Shown: positions 20,669 through 30,327, numbered from the stretch's first letter. The stretch is DNA of 64,000 nt from Pantoea sp. A4 (GCF_000295955.2 NZ_ALXE01000023.1:1-64000), one strand, 5' to 3'. Notes: a model not told the origin generated them from the letters alone. Numbers and translations are program-made.

Positions 20669-21477
20669 CCACGCGGCTCCGCCAACAGTGCCTGGCACCA
20701 GGGTTTATCATGTGCAACTTCCAGCAACTCGCACACCGTACCGCATAGCTCGGTTTGACGCGGTGTCGCATCGGCGTGGCGCGAGAAGGCGCGGCCAAAG
20801 ACAAACAGCGGAACTTGCGTCTCTTCCGGCAGATTGCCGCCGTGGGAGTGGTCGTCGTTCATGCCGTGATCGGCAGTGACAATCACTTGATAACCCGCAG
20901 CCAGCCAGCCCGGTAGCCAGTGGGACAGATAGCCATCCGCCATGCGCGCCCGGTTACGATATTGCGTGGAAGAGAGGCCAAACTTATGGCCGCAATCATC
21001 AATGTTCATTGAGTGGATCAGCAGAAAGTCCGGGTCGTAGCGCAACCGCAGGCTCTCGGCATCTTCAAACAAATGCGAGTCGGGGTAGCCGTCATCGTAA
21101 TAGAAGTGACCATAGGGGATCGGTAATTCCGGCGCGAGCGTATGGCGGTCACGCGCCGGAACAAACGGCGTACGGTTATAAAGCTCACTCACCCAGTGGT
21201 AGGCGGCGGCGGCACTTTTTAGCCCTGCCTCCTGCACATAGTGAAACACGCTGCGCTCTTTGCTTAGCCGATCAACGCCGTTGTGAATGATGCCACTCTC
21301 AACCGGTGGGACACCGGTCAAGATGCACTCATACAAGGGACGTGACAGCGAAGGCAGCTCGCAGGTCAGTGAGTAGTAGTGCCCTTTGCCCTGAGCGCAC
21401 TCTGCGTGCAGGTAGCCCATTGCAAACTGCGCTACCTGGTTACTCAGGCCATCCAGTACCACCAGGATCGTTTTCAT
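20665..21477 (-). CDS. alkaline-phosphatase-superfamily phosphodiesterase/pyrophosphatase-like hydrolase
   Basis: A 270-residue metal-dependent hydrolase with the two-metal ligand pattern of nucleotide pyrophosphatase/phosphodiesterases: Asp9 (VVLDGL), candidate nucleophile Ser43 or Ser45 (ELPSLSR), Asp160/His164 (NIDDCGH), Asp203-His204 (TADHGM) and His212 (DHSHGG). It has no signal peptide, so it should act in the cytoplasm on imported substrate. It lies between the binding protein and the permeases, overlapping the first permease by four bases. With the Pho box this points to hydrolysis of an organophosphate or phosphonate ester. The exact substrate is unknown. Confidence 0.75.
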   Translation of the reverse strand: MKTILVVLDGLSNQVAQFAMGYLHAECAQGKGHYYSLTCELPSLSRPLYECILTGVPPVESGIIHNGVDRLSKERSVFHYVQEAGLKSAAAAYHWVSELYNRTPFVPARDRHTLAPELPIPYGHFYYDDGYPDSHLFEDAESLRLRYDPDFLLIHSMNIDDCGHKFGLSSTQYRNRARMADGYLSHWLPGWLAAGYQVIVTADHGMNDDHSHGGNLPEETQVPLFVFGRAFSRHADATPRQTELCGTVCELLEVAHDKPWCQALLAEPRG

Positions 21478-21495
21478 GCTTTATCTCCGAGCCTG

Positions 21496-22557
21496 TTACT
21501 GCTTCATATTAATGATGACGTTTTCCTGCCACAGACGCGGCAGTGCTTTCGAGGTCTTATCCCACGCAGCCTGATCCTTGATCGGACGAGCATTCTTATA
21601 CTCATCCTGCGGCAGGAGCTTGGCCTGGACATCCGCCGGTAATGTCAGGTGTTCAGCACGAATCGGGCGGGCATAGCCACGAGCCAGATTGATCTGCCCG
21701 GCATCGGAGAAGATGTATTCGCGTGCCAGTTTGGCGGCATTCGGGTGTTTGGCGTATTTGTTGATGATGGTGCTGTAGCCCGAAATCACCGAGCCGTCGG
21801 AAGGGATCACCACGTCATAGCGGTTTTTATCGATCTGGTCGCGGTAGTTCAGACCATTGAAGTCCCACACTACGGCAACCTGAATTTCGCCTTTTTCAAT
21901 ATTGGCAATCACCGGATCGGTAACCCCTAAACGGCCCTGCTTCGCCAGATCAGCAAAGAAATCCAGTGCCGGTTTCAGGTTTTTCTCGTCGCCACCCAGT
22001 GCATAGCTGGCGGCCAGCACGCCGTTCGCGGCCTGAGCGGCCACGCCAACATCACCGATAGTGACCACATATTTGCCTTTTTTCAGGTCGGCCCAGCTGT
22101 GTGGAACATCTTTGACCTGCTGCTTATCTATCAGGAAAGCGATGGTACCGGTGTAAGCCAGCATCCAGTTACCCGCCGGATCTTTTGCCCACGCGGGCAC
22201 TTGATCCCAGTGGGTCGGCTTGAAGGGCTGTGCAACGCCCATTTTCACAGCGATCGGGCCAAATGCGGCACCGACATCACCAATATCCGCGCTGGCATTC
22301 TCTTTTTCCGCGTTGAATTTAGCCAGCTCCTGGGCTGAAGACATGTCGGTATCGCTGTGTTTAATGCCATAGGTGTTGCTGATGTCATTCCAGGTGCCTT
22401 TCCAGTTGGCCCAGCTGTCTGGCATACCAACGCTGTTGACCTGACCTTCCGCACGAGCCGCTTTTTCCAGTGCGGCCATATCGTTATCCGCCGCTTGCGC
22501 AGCAGGGAGCGCAAGCAGAACGGCACTGGCAATAACAGAGACGAGTAACGCTTTCAT
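21496..22557 (-). CDS. periplasmic solute-binding protein of the ABC importer
   Basis: The start is ATG 22557 (MKALLVSVIASAVLLALPAAQA), with GGAG eight bases upstream. The signal peptide ends near residue 22, and the 353-residue protein belongs to the iron/2-aminoethylphosphonate/polyamine-type extracellular binding proteins. Typical blocks include VGMPDSWANWKGTWNDISNTYGI and VAVVWDFNGLNYRD. First gene of the operon; a Pho box sits 77 bases upstream with a -10-like TACATT at the canonical distance. The ligand is unproven: an organophosphate or phosphonate is most likely, with iron or polyamine as alternatives. Confidence 0.85.
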   Translation of the reverse strand: MKALLVSVIASAVLLALPAAQAADNDMAALEKAARAEGQVNSVGMPDSWANWKGTWNDISNTYGIKHSDTDMSSAQELAKFNAEKENASADIGDVGAAFGPIAVKMGVAQPFKPTHWDQVPAWAKDPAGNWMLAYTGTIAFLIDKQQVKDVPHSWADLKKGKYVVTIGDVGVAAQAANGVLAASYALGGDEKNLKPALDFFADLAKQGRLGVTDPVIANIEKGEIQVAVVWDFNGLNYRDQIDKNRYDVVIPSDGSVISGYSTIINKYAKHPNAAKLAREYIFSDAGQINLARGYARPIRAEHLTLPADVQAKLLPQDEYKNARPIKDQAAWDKTSKALPRLWQENVIINMKQ

Positions 22558-22618
22558 TATTAAGGCTCCGGGTATGAGTGAATTGGCCTGGCGAATACAG
22601 ACCAGCAAGAACCGAGCC

Positions 22619-22652
22619 AATGTAGCCAGCAGCGATGACATTTTTATGACTG
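22619..22652 (-). promoter_or_regulatory. Pho box and -10 for the ABC importer operon
   Basis: Read on the minus strand, CAGTCATAAAAATGTCATC (22652-22634) matches the 19-base PhoB box consensus CTGTCATAAAACTGTCATA at 16 positions. A -10-like TACATT (22624-22619) starts ten bases after it, the spacing seen in classical PhoB-activated promoters. The operon's first start codon is 61 bases beyond the -10. Confidence 0.7.
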
Positions 22653-22698
22653 CCCGTCCGGGGGCACAAAGACGGATATTTTTGGTGGTTTAGGCGAA

Positions 22699-22717
22699 GT
22701 GTCATTGAACTGTCATA
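22699..22717 (+). promoter_or_regulatory. Pho box upstream of psiE
   Basis: GTGTCATTGAACTGTCATA matches the PhoB box consensus at 16 of 19 positions, with two TGTCAT repeats 11 bases apart. It points toward psiE, a phosphate-starvation-induced gene in E. coli, about 165 bases before its start. Confidence 0.7.
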
Positions 22718-22882
22718 GTGCAGACACGCGCCGCAATGGCGCTGAAATGGGTGTGAAGGCGGAAAAATCAGGACAAACAATGCAACAGAAAGCCCGCAGG
22801 AAAGCACGGCAACGATATTGTGATTTCTCGGAGGCTAGAGCATGATGAATAACGGTAATTGACTGATATTCAGGGGTTTATT

Positions 22883-23293
22883 GTGCATAAAAAAACAACA
22901 GGCGGGCAACATATCGCCACAGTTTTGCAATGGGTGCTTAACATTGGCTTGGTGATTTTAGCGATTATTTTAGTGGTCTTTCTTGGCAAAGAGACGATTC
23001 ATCTGGCGACCGTACTGTTCAGTACCGGTGAGCAGGCGTCTTCTTATTTGCTGATTGAAGGCATTGTCATCTATTTTCTCTATTTCGAGTTTATCGCGCT
23101 GATTGTGAAGTATTTCCAGTCAGGCTATCACTTCCCGCTGCGCTATTTTGTTTACATCGGGATTACGGCGATTATCCGTCTGATCATTGTTGACCATAAA
23201 AATCCGTTCGATACGCTGTGCTACTCCTCAGCGATTCTGATTCTGGTGATCACTCTATGGTTGGCAAACAGCAATCGCTTAAAGCGCGAATAA
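22883..23293 (+). CDS. psiE: phosphate-starvation-inducible membrane protein PsiE
   Basis: Small inner-membrane protein, PhoB-induced in E. coli, of unknown molecular function. The start is assigned to GTG 22883 (MHKKTTGG...), because AGGGG lies six bases upstream and the resulting 136 residues equal the E. coli length. A TTG at 22859 would extend it without a ribosome site. Four hydrophobic segments are visible. The core [18 protein letters not shown] and the following [20 protein letters not shown] are highly conserved. In E. coli, as recalled, xylE and the mal genes follow; here ubiC follows directly. Confidence 0.95.
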   Translation: MHKKTTGGQHIATVLQWVLNIGLVILAIILVVFLGKETIHLATVLFSTGEQASSYLLIEGIVIYFLYFEFIALIVKYFQSGYHFPLRYFVYIGITAIIRLIIVDHKNPFDTLCYSSAILILVITLWLANSNRLKRE

Positions 23294-23358
23294 GCACAGC
23301 CTCCCTGGCATCAGTAAGGTAAACTACTGCCCTTTGACCGATGCTAGGGATCAACGTT

Positions 23359-23877
23359 ATGCCGCAAGATGCGCTAACGCTTCTGCATGCGCTGTGCTGG
23401 ACAGGGTCGGCACAGCCTTCAACGTTTACACTTGACTGGTTGATGGAAGAAGACTCGATGACGCTACGTTTCGAGCGCCACTGCCAGCAAGTGACAGTAC
23501 AGCCTTACCGGGAAGGGTTTATTACTTCCGCCGAACTCAGTGAAGAAGAACGGGCACAATTGCCGGATGAAGCGCGTTTCTGGCTGCGTGAAATCATTCT
23601 GTCAGGGGATGGGGTTCCGTGGTTGGCCGGGCGCACGCTGGTGCCTGAAAGCACACTGGATGGGCCAGAAGCCATGCTGAGCCAGATGGGGACACGGCCA
23701 CTGGGTCGTTATCTGTTCTCGTCTTCGACACTCAGCCGCGACTTTATTACCATTGGTCAGATTGACGGGCTGTGGGGACGCCGTTCGCGCCTGCGACTGT
23801 CAGATAAACCGTTTCTGTTGACTGAGCTGTTTCTTCCCGCTGCGCCGGTCTACAGCCAGCTTTCCCAGGGTAAATAA
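23359..23877 (+). CDS. ubiC: chorismate pyruvate-lyase
   Basis: Releases pyruvate from chorismate to give 4-hydroxybenzoate, the first step of ubiquinone synthesis. The start is placed at ATG 23359 ([16 protein letters not shown]), with AGGGA upstream; ATG 23341 lacks a site. The result is 172 residues (E. coli 165). Conserved regions include [28 protein letters not shown] and [15 protein letters not shown], ending with [12 protein letters not shown]. ubiA starts two bases after the stop, so the pair is one operon. Confidence 0.95.
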   Translation: MPQDALTLLHALCWTGSAQPSTFTLDWLMEEDSMTLRFERHCQQVTVQPYREGFITSAELSEEERAQLPDEARFWLREIILSGDGVPWLAGRTLVPESTLDGPEAMLSQMGTRPLGRYLFSSSTLSRDFITIGQIDGLWGRRSRLRLSDKPFLLTELFLPAAPVYSQLSQGK

Positions 23878-23879
23878 CT

Positions 23880-24764
23880 GTGCAATCAATTCTCTCCAGG
23901 ACAAAACTACAGGCTTATAGCCGCTTGATGCGTATCAATAAACCCATTGGTACGCTGCTTCTGCTTTGGCCGACATTCTGGGCCTTGTGGCTCTCAGATA
24001 TGGCGCATCCGCCACTGCTGGTGTTCATTGTTTTCACCGCGGGTGTTTTCATCATGCGCGCCGCAGGCTGTGTGATAAACGATTTTGCTGACCGCAAAGT
24101 GGATGGGCATGTGAAACGCACGCATCAGCGCCCCTTACCAAGTGGTGCGGTGAGTGCAAAGGAAGCCAAAGTCCTGTTTGTCGGGCTGGCGTTGGTGGCT
24201 TTTGCACTGGTGCTAACAATGAACCTGATGACGATTTTGCTCTCCGTCGTTGGTCTGGCACTGGCATGGACTTATCCGTTCATGAAGCGTTATACCCATT
24301 TACCACAGGTGGTGCTCGGGGCTGCTTTCGGCTGGGCCATTCCCATGGCGTGGGCGGCAGTAAGTGAGTCCTTACCTTTGGTTTGTTGGTTGGTGTTCCT
24401 GGCAAACATATGTTGGACGGTCGCTTACGATACGATGTACGCGATGGTCGATCGTGATGATGACCTGAAAATCGGTATCAAATCCACGGCGATCCTGTTT
24501 GGCCGCTATGACAAGCTGATTGTTGGGCTATTACAGCTAGCAACTTTGTTGTTGATGGTGGCCGTCGGTATTTTGCAGCACCTGAACAGTGCTTTTTATT
24601 GGTCGCTACTGTTGGCGGCGGTGCTGTTTGTGCACCAGCAGAAACTGATTGCTCAGCGTGAGCGAGACGCCTGTTTCCAGGCCTTCCTGAATAACAACTA
24701 TGTCGGTATGGCGCTGTTTATTGGCATTCTGCTCAGCACGGCACCGTTTAGCCACTGGTGGTAA
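23880..24764 (+). CDS. ubiA: 4-hydroxybenzoate octaprenyltransferase
   Basis: Integral membrane prenyltransferase that attaches the octaprenyl chain to 4-hydroxybenzoate in ubiquinone synthesis. The start is GTG 23880, with AGGG in the ubiC stop region. Of the 294 residues, eight to nine segments are hydrophobic. The prenyl-diphosphate/Mg-binding motif [20 protein letters not shown] (near residues 62-81) and the second Asp-rich motif [21 protein letters not shown] (near 185-205) are complete. Confidence 0.96.
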   Translation: MQSILSRTKLQAYSRLMRINKPIGTLLLLWPTFWALWLSDMAHPPLLVFIVFTAGVFIMRAAGCVINDFADRKVDGHVKRTHQRPLPSGAVSAKEAKVLFVGLALVAFALVLTMNLMTILLSVVGLALAWTYPFMKRYTHLPQVVLGAAFGWAIPMAWAAVSESLPLVCWLVFLANICWTVAYDTMYAMVDRDDDLKIGIKSTAILFGRYDKLIVGLLQLATLLLMVAVGILQHLNSAFYWSLLLAAVLFVHQQKLIAQRERDACFQAFLNNNYVGMALFIGILLSTAPFSHWW

Positions 24765-24780
24765 TGGTCACAAGCGAATG

Positions 24781-24813
24781 AAAAAAAGGGCAACCCAGTG
24801 GGTTGCCCTTTTT
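24781..24813. terminator. bidirectional terminator between ubiA and plsB
   Basis: Perfect nine-base stem GGGCAACCC/GGGTTGCCC with a three-base loop. It is flanked by seven A on one side and five T on the other, so it can end both convergent transcripts. Confidence 0.93.
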
Positions 24814-24829
24814 GTTGTACCACAGCCGA

Positions 24830-27253
24830 TTATTCTTGCTCTGTGGCGTTCTCAATGGTTAAGCGTACATCGCTGGTGATCAGCTCTGCCAGAATCTGCC
24901 AGGTGGCTGCCGTTTGTGTGGCATCCGCATCGCCGCTATCGCTGATATAGCCTTCATCACGCAGGGTCAGAACCAGGGTGGCAAATACGGCTTTATCGAA
25001 GAACTCTGGGGCGTTAATGCCGTGCAGGACGGACAGACGTTGTGCCAGCGTACGGCTCTCTTTCTCCAGCGTCCCACGGTTGATCGTCGGTTTCGCACTG
25101 AGAATGGAGAACGTAATGGCATAGCGTTGCAGTGTTTCACGCACGCCGGAGGCCAGTAGCTGCAATGTCCGGTGGCGAGCCGCAACGACGCGAATCTGGC
25201 CCCCTTCAATGCTAACCAGTCCCTGTCGCGCTAGCTCCTGGCAAAGTGCAGAGATCACTCCAGGCAACGCTTCCTGATTCCAGCGCAGGAACAGTTCGCT
25301 TTTCATCATCGGATAGATGAGACGCACCTGGCGCAGCAATTCTGCCTCTTCCAGCTGCGTGTGCTGCTGCACAATCGCGGCGACTAATGAAGGCATGACC
25401 AGCATATGGTGGATATTGTTGCGATAGTAAGTCATTAAGACCGCCTGCTCGCGTGGCAAAATCACGATATCGCCAATGCTGTCTTTCTCAGTTTCAAACT
25501 TGTTCATGCTCATTGCATGTTCAAGCATCTGCTCTGCTGACATATCCGGCACTGTGGCTTCCGGCGAATAAGGCACGTTACGCAACAGTTCAATGTAGCA
25601 GGTGAGCTGTTCCGTGAGCTGCTCGCGGGTCAGTGAGCGCTGACGAGAGGCCAGCAGTGCCGTGACGCAGAGGTTCATCGCATTGGCTGCGCCTGCTTCA
25701 TTGATGCGCACCATCAGCTTATCCGCGATGTCATTTACGGTAGGGGTTAACCATGCCGGACGCTGCGGTTCAATGGGATCAATCGCTTCACGCCATTCTG
25801 GCACGCGCTTATTGAGATAATTGACCAGCGGTAACGGCTCACCAAAGTTGACGTAGCCCTGACCGAGATTACGCAGCTTGCGTAACCCGCGCACCATCTG
25901 CAAAAAGCCCTCTTTTTCTTTTACCGCGCCACGCAGTTCTTTGGCGTAAGTCCCGACTTCCATCACATGCTCATAGCCGATATAGATCGGAACCAGTGTG
26001 ATAGGTCGATTGCCGCCACGCAGCATGGCTTGCAGCGTCATAGCCAGCGTACCGGTTTTCGGATCAAGCAGACGGCCCGTACGTGAGCGTCCTCCCTCAA
26101 CGAAATACTCCACCGAGTAGCCGCGGCTGAACAGTTCACCCAGGTATTCACGGAACACGGTCGCGTAGAGCTTATTGCCCTTAAAGGTACGGCGAATAAA
26201 GAAGGCACCCAGGCGGCGGAAAATCGGGCCTGCCGGCCAGAAGTCCAGATTGACGCCAGCGGCAATGTGCGGCGGCACCAGGCCCTGGTGATAAATGACA
26301 TACGAAAGCAGCAGGTAATCCATGTGGCTGCGGTGGCACGGCACATAGACAATTTCATGGCCGTCCTGCGCTAACTGCCGGACGCGCTCAGCACCATGCA
26401 CGTTAATGCCCTGGTAGAGGCGGCTCCATGTCCAGCTCATCACACGGTCAGTGAGTTTGATGGCTTCGTATGAGAAGTCAGCCGCGACTTCTTCCATCAT
26501 TTCTACCGCATTTTGCTGCGCTTTCTCGTGGGAGATTTTTTTGCTGCGCGCTTCATCTTCAACTGCTTTTTCAATCGCTTTCGACTGAAGTAGCTTATTG
26601 AACAGATCCTGGCGAGCTGGCAAACGCGGCCCAACTGCGGCCAGGCGCTGACGAGCAAAGTGAATACGTGCAACGCGCGCCAGTTTATGGGCGATAGATT
26701 TATCCGTACCGTGCTGGTTAGCCATGTCACGCAGCGAAACGGTAGGGGAGAAACGGACAAAGCTGTCTCGACCATGCCGAAGAATAGCGATAAGCTTCTG
26801 CAGGCCGTTAAGTACCTGTAAATACGGCGCTTCGTCACCAGGAACCTCGCGGCCTGGTGCGCGGCCAAACATCACAGTGACCGGCAGCATCTGCACGTCC
26901 AGTTCCTGATTGCTACGGTGCAGATCCAGGTAGTCGTGGAAGAGTTTCACTGACTCCTGATTGGGCACGTAGTAAGGAAACAGCCGTGGTCCGTCATGAA
27001 TAAACACATGGCGCGGCAACACCACACCGTCAATTTCCAGCGCTTCCAGCGGGTCAGGGAGATGGTGCTTCAGACACTGCGAACGCAGCGTCAGCAGGTC
27101 CGCCTTAGAATCATAAGGCAGCACATACATCACCGGACGACTGGGATCAATACCATGCTCGGAAACGGGATCTGTAGGGATAGACTTAGTTTTTACCAGC
27201 AAAGAGAGTGGTAAATTAAGTAATTTGTAATAGAGTTTACGCCAACCTGACAT
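24830..27253 (-). CDS. plsB: glycerol-3-phosphate 1-O-acyltransferase
   Basis: Inner-membrane-associated enzyme that acylates sn-glycerol 3-phosphate at position 1, the first step of phospholipid synthesis. Starting at ATG 27253 ([17 protein letters not shown]) gives 807 residues, the E. coli length. An ATG three codons upstream (27262) has a closer AGAGG and may be used instead. The acyltransferase HX4D motif HRSHMDY is near residue 306, followed by conserved [12 protein letters not shown] and [16 protein letters not shown]. It is divergent from dgkA, as in E. coli. Confidence 0.96.
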   Translation of the reverse strand: MSGWRKLYYKLLNLPLSLLVKTKSIPTDPVSEHGIDPSRPVMYVLPYDSKADLLTLRSQCLKHHLPDPLEALEIDGVVLPRHVFIHDGPRLFPYYVPNQESVKLFHDYLDLHRSNQELDVQMLPVTVMFGRAPGREVPGDEAPYLQVLNGLQKLIAILRHGRDSFVRFSPTVSLRDMANQHGTDKSIAHKLARVARIHFARQRLAAVGPRLPARQDLFNKLLQSKAIEKAVEDEARSKKISHEKAQQNAVEMMEEVAADFSYEAIKLTDRVMSWTWSRLYQGINVHGAERVRQLAQDGHEIVYVPCHRSHMDYLLLSYVIYHQGLVPPHIAAGVNLDFWPAGPIFRRLGAFFIRRTFKGNKLYATVFREYLGELFSRGYSVEYFVEGGRSRTGRLLDPKTGTLAMTLQAMLRGGNRPITLVPIYIGYEHVMEVGTYAKELRGAVKEKEGFLQMVRGLRKLRNLGQGYVNFGEPLPLVNYLNKRVPEWREAIDPIEPQRPAWLTPTVNDIADKLMVRINEAGAANAMNLCVTALLASRQRSLTREQLTEQLTCYIELLRNVPYSPEATVPDMSAEQMLEHAMSMNKFETEKDSIGDIVILPREQAVLMTYYRNNIHHMLVMPSLVAAIVQQHTQLEEAELLRQVRLIYPMMKSELFLRWNQEALPGVISALCQELARQGLVSIEGGQIRVVAARHRTLQLLASGVRETLQRYAITFSILSAKPTINRGTLEKESRTLAQRLSVLHGINAPEFFDKAVFATLVLTLRDEGYISDSGDADATQTAATWQILAELITSDVRLTIENATEQE

Positions 27254-27380
27254 AGACAACATGAAGCCTCTTGTTAGCAAAGCGCCGCAAGCATAACAGA
27301 AAGCGCAGCGAAGATCTGTGGTGGCGCTATACGCAATCCACCCAGACAGTGACGTCAATATTTACAAAGGGTTCCACATT

Positions 27381-27740
27381 ATGGCAAACACCAGTACGGG
27401 ATTGATCCGTATTTTGCGCGCTGCGCGTTATTCCTGGCAGGGGTTGAATGCCGCCTGGCGACATGAAGCCGCATTCCGCCAGGAAAGTATCGTAGCCATT
27501 ATCGCGATTATTATCACTTTCTGGCTGGATGTTGATCGGGTTTCCCGTATTTTGCTCATCGGTTCCGTGGTGTTGGTCGTGATTATGGAGATCATTAACA
27601 GCGCCATTGAAGCCGTTGTTGACCGGGTAAGTGAAGAGCAACATCCCCTGGCAGGTCGAGCCAAAGACCTGGGCTCAGCCGCCGTATTGGTCAGCATCCT
27701 ACTGGCTGTTTTCGTCTGGGTCATGTTGCTGTGGCGCTAA
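27381..27740 (+). CDS. dgkA: diacylglycerol kinase
   Basis: Small trimeric inner-membrane kinase that recycles diacylglycerol (a by-product of periplasmic glucan decoration) to phosphatidate. Start at ATG 27381 (MANTSTGLIRILRAARYSWQGL), with AAGGG upstream; 119 residues, typical. Three membrane segments are visible. The conserved catalytic stretch EIINSAIEAVVDR is near residues 68-80, and GRAKDLGSAAV follows near 90-100. The surrounding order plsB-dgkA-lexA is the same as in E. coli. Confidence 0.96.
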   Translation: MANTSTGLIRILRAARYSWQGLNAAWRHEAAFRQESIVAIIAIIITFWLDVDRVSRILLIGSVVLVVIMEIINSAIEAVVDRVSEEQHPLAGRAKDLGSAAVLVSILLAVFVWVMLLWR

Positions 27741-27811
27741 CTGCGATAGCGCTTCCAGAACCGGACAAATGGCTGTTTTTTCCTCTGTTTCGGTTCCCAT
27801 TTATCAGATAC

Positions 27812-27846
27812 CTGTATATACTCACAGCGACTGTATAAACAACCAG
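27812..27846 (+). promoter_or_regulatory. tandem LexA (SOS) boxes before lexA
   Basis: CTGTATATACTCACAG (27812-27827) is a perfect CTGT-N8-ACAG box and, as recalled, identical to the first E. coli lexA box. CTGTATAAACAACCAG (27831-27846) is a second box ending in CCAG, as in E. coli. Both lie within 45 bases of the lexA start and indicate autorepression. Confidence 0.95.
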
Positions 27847-27854
27847 GGGGCGGG

Positions 27855-28469
27855 ATGAAAGCGTTAACTACAAGGCAGCAGCAGGTCTATGATCTGATTC
27901 GCGACCATATCAACCAGACCGGTATGCCACCGACACGCGCAGAAATTGCCGCGCAGCTCGGGTTCCGCTCACCTAATGCGGCTGAAGAACACCTGAAAGC
28001 GCTGGCAAGAAAGGGCGTGATTGAAATCGTCTCCGGCGCATCGCGCGGCATTCGGTTGCTCATGGAAGAAGAACAGCCTGAAGGCCTGCCGCTGATTGGG
28101 CGGGTGGCTGCGGGTGAGCCTCTGTTAGCAGAAGAGCACATCGAAACGCATTATCAGGTTGATCCTGCGTTGTTTAAGCCTTCAGCGGACTTCCTGCTGC
28201 GCGTCAGCGGTATGTCAATGAAAGATATCGGTATTATGGATGGTGACCTGCTTGCCGTGCATAAAACCCAGGACGTGCACAACGGCCAGGTCGTCGTGGC
28301 ACGTATCGATGAAGAAGTGACTGTGAAGCGCTGGAAAAAGCAGGGCTCAATGGTGTATCTGCTCCCTGAGAACAGCGAATTCAAACCAATTGAAATCGAT
28401 ACCCGCGTACAATCACTGACGGTGGAAGGTCTTGCTGTTGGCATCGTGCGTAACGGTGAATGGATCTAA
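27855..28469 (+). CDS. lexA: SOS repressor LexA
   Basis: Repressor of the SOS regulon that cleaves itself when stimulated by RecA-ssDNA. It is 204 residues (E. coli 202). The N-terminal winged helix spans about residues 1-70, with the recognition region [18 protein letters not shown]. The cleavage site Ala86-Gly87 lies in RVAAGEPL. The Ser/Lys dyad is Ser121 ([11 protein letters not shown]) and Lys158 (DEEVTVKRW). Two SOS boxes precede it. dinF follows 89 bases downstream across a hairpin and is co-regulated. Confidence 0.98.
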   Translation: MKALTTRQQQVYDLIRDHINQTGMPPTRAEIAAQLGFRSPNAAEEHLKALARKGVIEIVSGASRGIRLLMEEEQPEGLPLIGRVAAGEPLLAEEHIETHYQVDPALFKPSADFLLRVSGMSMKDIGIMDGDLLAVHKTQDVHNGQVVVARIDEEVTVKRWKKQGSMVYLLPENSEFKPIEIDTRVQSLTVEGLAVGIVRNGEWI

Positions 28470-28496
28470 TTCTCTCTGCTCCCTGATTTTCTCTCT

Positions 28497-28525
28497 GTTG
28501 CCGGCGTGTCTTCTCCTCCGGCAAC
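28497..28525 (+). other. hairpin between lexA and dinF
   Basis: GTTGCCGG (28497-28504) and CCGGCAAC (28518-28525) form a perfect eight-base stem across 13 bases. The following attgctttctt is a poor U run, so it is probably a partial attenuator that reduces dinF relative to lexA. Confidence 0.5.
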
Positions 28526-28558
28526 ATTGCTTTCTTGCCAAACAACGCCTTCAAAACC

Positions 28559-29893
28559 ATGACACAGCTGATGCGTCTTTTTTCTGCCACTGACCAGCGA
28601 CTCTGGCGGCTGGCGTTACCGATGATTTTGTCCAATATCACCGTGCCGCTGCTGGGCTTAGTCGATACCGCAGTGATAGGGCACCTTAATAGCCCGATCT
28701 ATCTGGGCGGTGTGGCGATTGGCACGACCATCACCAGCTTTATCTTTATGCTGCTGCTGTTTTTACGCATGAGCACCACCGGGCTGACGGCGCAGGCATT
28801 TGGCGCGGGCGATCGCGCAGCACTGGCACGCGCGTTGATGCAGCCGCTCTTGCTGGCTATCGTTGCTGGTGGGCTGTTTATTCTGTGTCGTGAACCCATC
28901 ACGCAACTGGCGACGTATCTGATTGGCGGCGATAAGTCCGTACTGGAGCAGGCGCGTATTTTCATTCATATCCGCTGGCTCAGTGCCCCGGCCACGCTAG
29001 CGAATTTGGTGATTCTCGGCTGGTTGCTGGGGGTGCAATATGCGCGAGCGCCCGTCATTCTGTTGGTGGTTGGAAACCTGGTTAACCTGTTACTCGATCT
29101 CTGGCTGGTCGTCGGACTTGGCTGGCAGGTGGCGGGGGCGGCCACCGCTACCGCGGTCGCGGAGTATGTCACTTTTGCTTTGGGCATCGCACTGGTCTGG
29201 CGTGCATTACGACAAAATCAGATTCCAGTTGCCATGCTGTGGCAGGGATGGTGGCAGGATGTTTCGCGGCTACTGCGTTTAAACCGCGATATCATGCTGC
29301 GCTCTCTGCTACTGCAAATCTGCTTTGCTTCTCTTACCCTGATTGGCGCGCGAATGGGCGCTGAAATCGTGGCAGTGAATGCCGTATTGCTGATGTTCCT
29401 CACCTTCACCGCCTATGCGTTAGACGGCTTTGCTTACGCGGTAGAAGCGGTATCCGGCCAGGCCTTCGGAGCTAAAGACAGCCAGCAGCTGCTGCTGGTG
29501 TGGCAAGCGGCCTGTCGTCAGGCGGGGATCGTCGCTGCGGCCTTCGCCATTATTTATTGGCTCACGGGAGATGCCATCATCGCCCATTTGACCACGCTGC
29601 CGGGGTTACGTGAGTTAGCCCACCACTTTTTAGGGTGGCAAGCGATTATTCCGCTGGTGGGTGTCTGGTGTTACCTGCTTGATGGTGTTTTTGTCGGTGC
29701 AACGCGCGGCAGGGAGATGCGTAACAGTATGGCTCTGGCTGCGCTGGGCTTCATGCTGACCGTATTGCTGACGCCCTGGTTAGGGAACCATGCTCTGTGG
29801 CTGGCCATAACGGTTTTCCTCGGCTTACGTGGATTAACGCTGTGGATCATCTGGCGTCGGCTGTGGCAGCAGCAGCGTTGGTTCGTGCATTGA
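28559..29893 (+). CDS. dinF: MATE-family efflux protein DinF
   Basis: Inner-membrane MATE transporter, SOS-induced with lexA, and linked to protection against oxidative stress and bile salts in E. coli. Twelve hydrophobic segments are visible over about 444 residues. The conserved N-terminal block LWRLALPMILSNITVPLLGLVDTAVIGHL and the motif FLRMSTTGLTAQAFGAGD are intact. The start is uncertain: ATG 28559 is used here, while ATG 28571 (MRLFSATDQRLWRL) aligns best with the E. coli start and a TTG lies at 28535. None has a strong ribosome site. Confidence 0.94.
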   Translation: MTQLMRLFSATDQRLWRLALPMILSNITVPLLGLVDTAVIGHLNSPIYLGGVAIGTTITSFIFMLLLFLRMSTTGLTAQAFGAGDRAALARALMQPLLLAIVAGGLFILCREPITQLATYLIGGDKSVLEQARIFIHIRWLSAPATLANLVILGWLLGVQYARAPVILLVVGNLVNLLLDLWLVVGLGWQVAGAATATAVAEYVTFALGIALVWRALRQNQIPVAMLWQGWWQDVSRLLRLNRDIMLRSLLLQICFASLTLIGARMGAEIVAVNAVLLMFLTFTAYALDGFAYAVEAVSGQAFGAKDSQQLLLVWQAACRQAGIVAAAFAIIYWLTGDAIIAHLTTLPGLRELAHHFLGWQAIIPLVGVWCYLLDGVFVGATRGREMRNSMALAALGFMLTVLLTPWLGNHALWLAITVFLGLRGLTLWIIWRRLWQQQRWFVH

Positions 29894-29946
29894 TCGCCGG
29901 TAAACTAAGATAGTTCCCATTATTTCTGCCTGCTCCGTATTCATCG

Positions 29947-30008
29947 CTATAATTAACTTAACTAACGGCAATTAGTCAGTGTTAATCACTACTTTTCACT
30001 GATTAATT
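29947..30008 (+). promoter_or_regulatory. sigma-S-like -10 and leader hairpin of yjbJ
   Basis: CTATAATTAA (29947-29956) matches nine of ten bases of the sigma-S-preferred extended -10 CTATACTTAA. Downstream, AATTAGTCAGTG (29970-29981) and CACTGATTAATT (29997-30008) form a 12-base stem with one G.U pair and a 15-base loop, inside the predicted leader. yjbJ is a stress- and stationary-phase-abundant gene in E. coli, which fits. Confidence 0.5.
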
Positions 30009-30042
30009 AAGCGAAACGGCAACCATGACCAGGAGGTCAGTG

Positions 30043-30255
30043 ATGAATAACGATCAAGTCAGTGGTAACTGGAAACAGTTCAAAGGCAAATTTAAGGAAA
30101 AATGGGGCAAACTGACCGATGACGATCTCACCGTTATCGAAGGTAAACGTGAGCAGTTAGTGGGTAAAATTCAGGAACGTTATGGCTACGCCAAAGAACG
30201 GGCTGAAGAGGAAGTGAAGGATTGGGAATCCCACAATAGCGATTATCGCTGGTAA
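30043..30255 (+). CDS. yjbJ: CsbD-family stress protein YjbJ
   Basis: Small hydrophilic CsbD-family protein of 70 residues, abundant in stress or stationary phase in E. coli, with no established molecular function. The start is ATG 30043 (MNNDQVSGNWKQFKGK), directly after an AGGAGGT ribosome site; an upstream in-frame ATG at 30025 has none. The family core GNWKQFKGKFKEKWGKLTDDD and the C-terminal KIQERYGY are complete. Confidence 0.96.
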   Translation: MNNDQVSGNWKQFKGKFKEKWGKLTDDDLTVIEGKREQLVGKIQERYGYAKERAEEEVKDWESHNSDYRW

Positions 30256-30327
30256 GCCCAGCGCTATTGACTGAACCCACAGGAACCAGCCCATTGGCTC
30301 ATGGGCGGCCCGACACAAGGATGTGTA

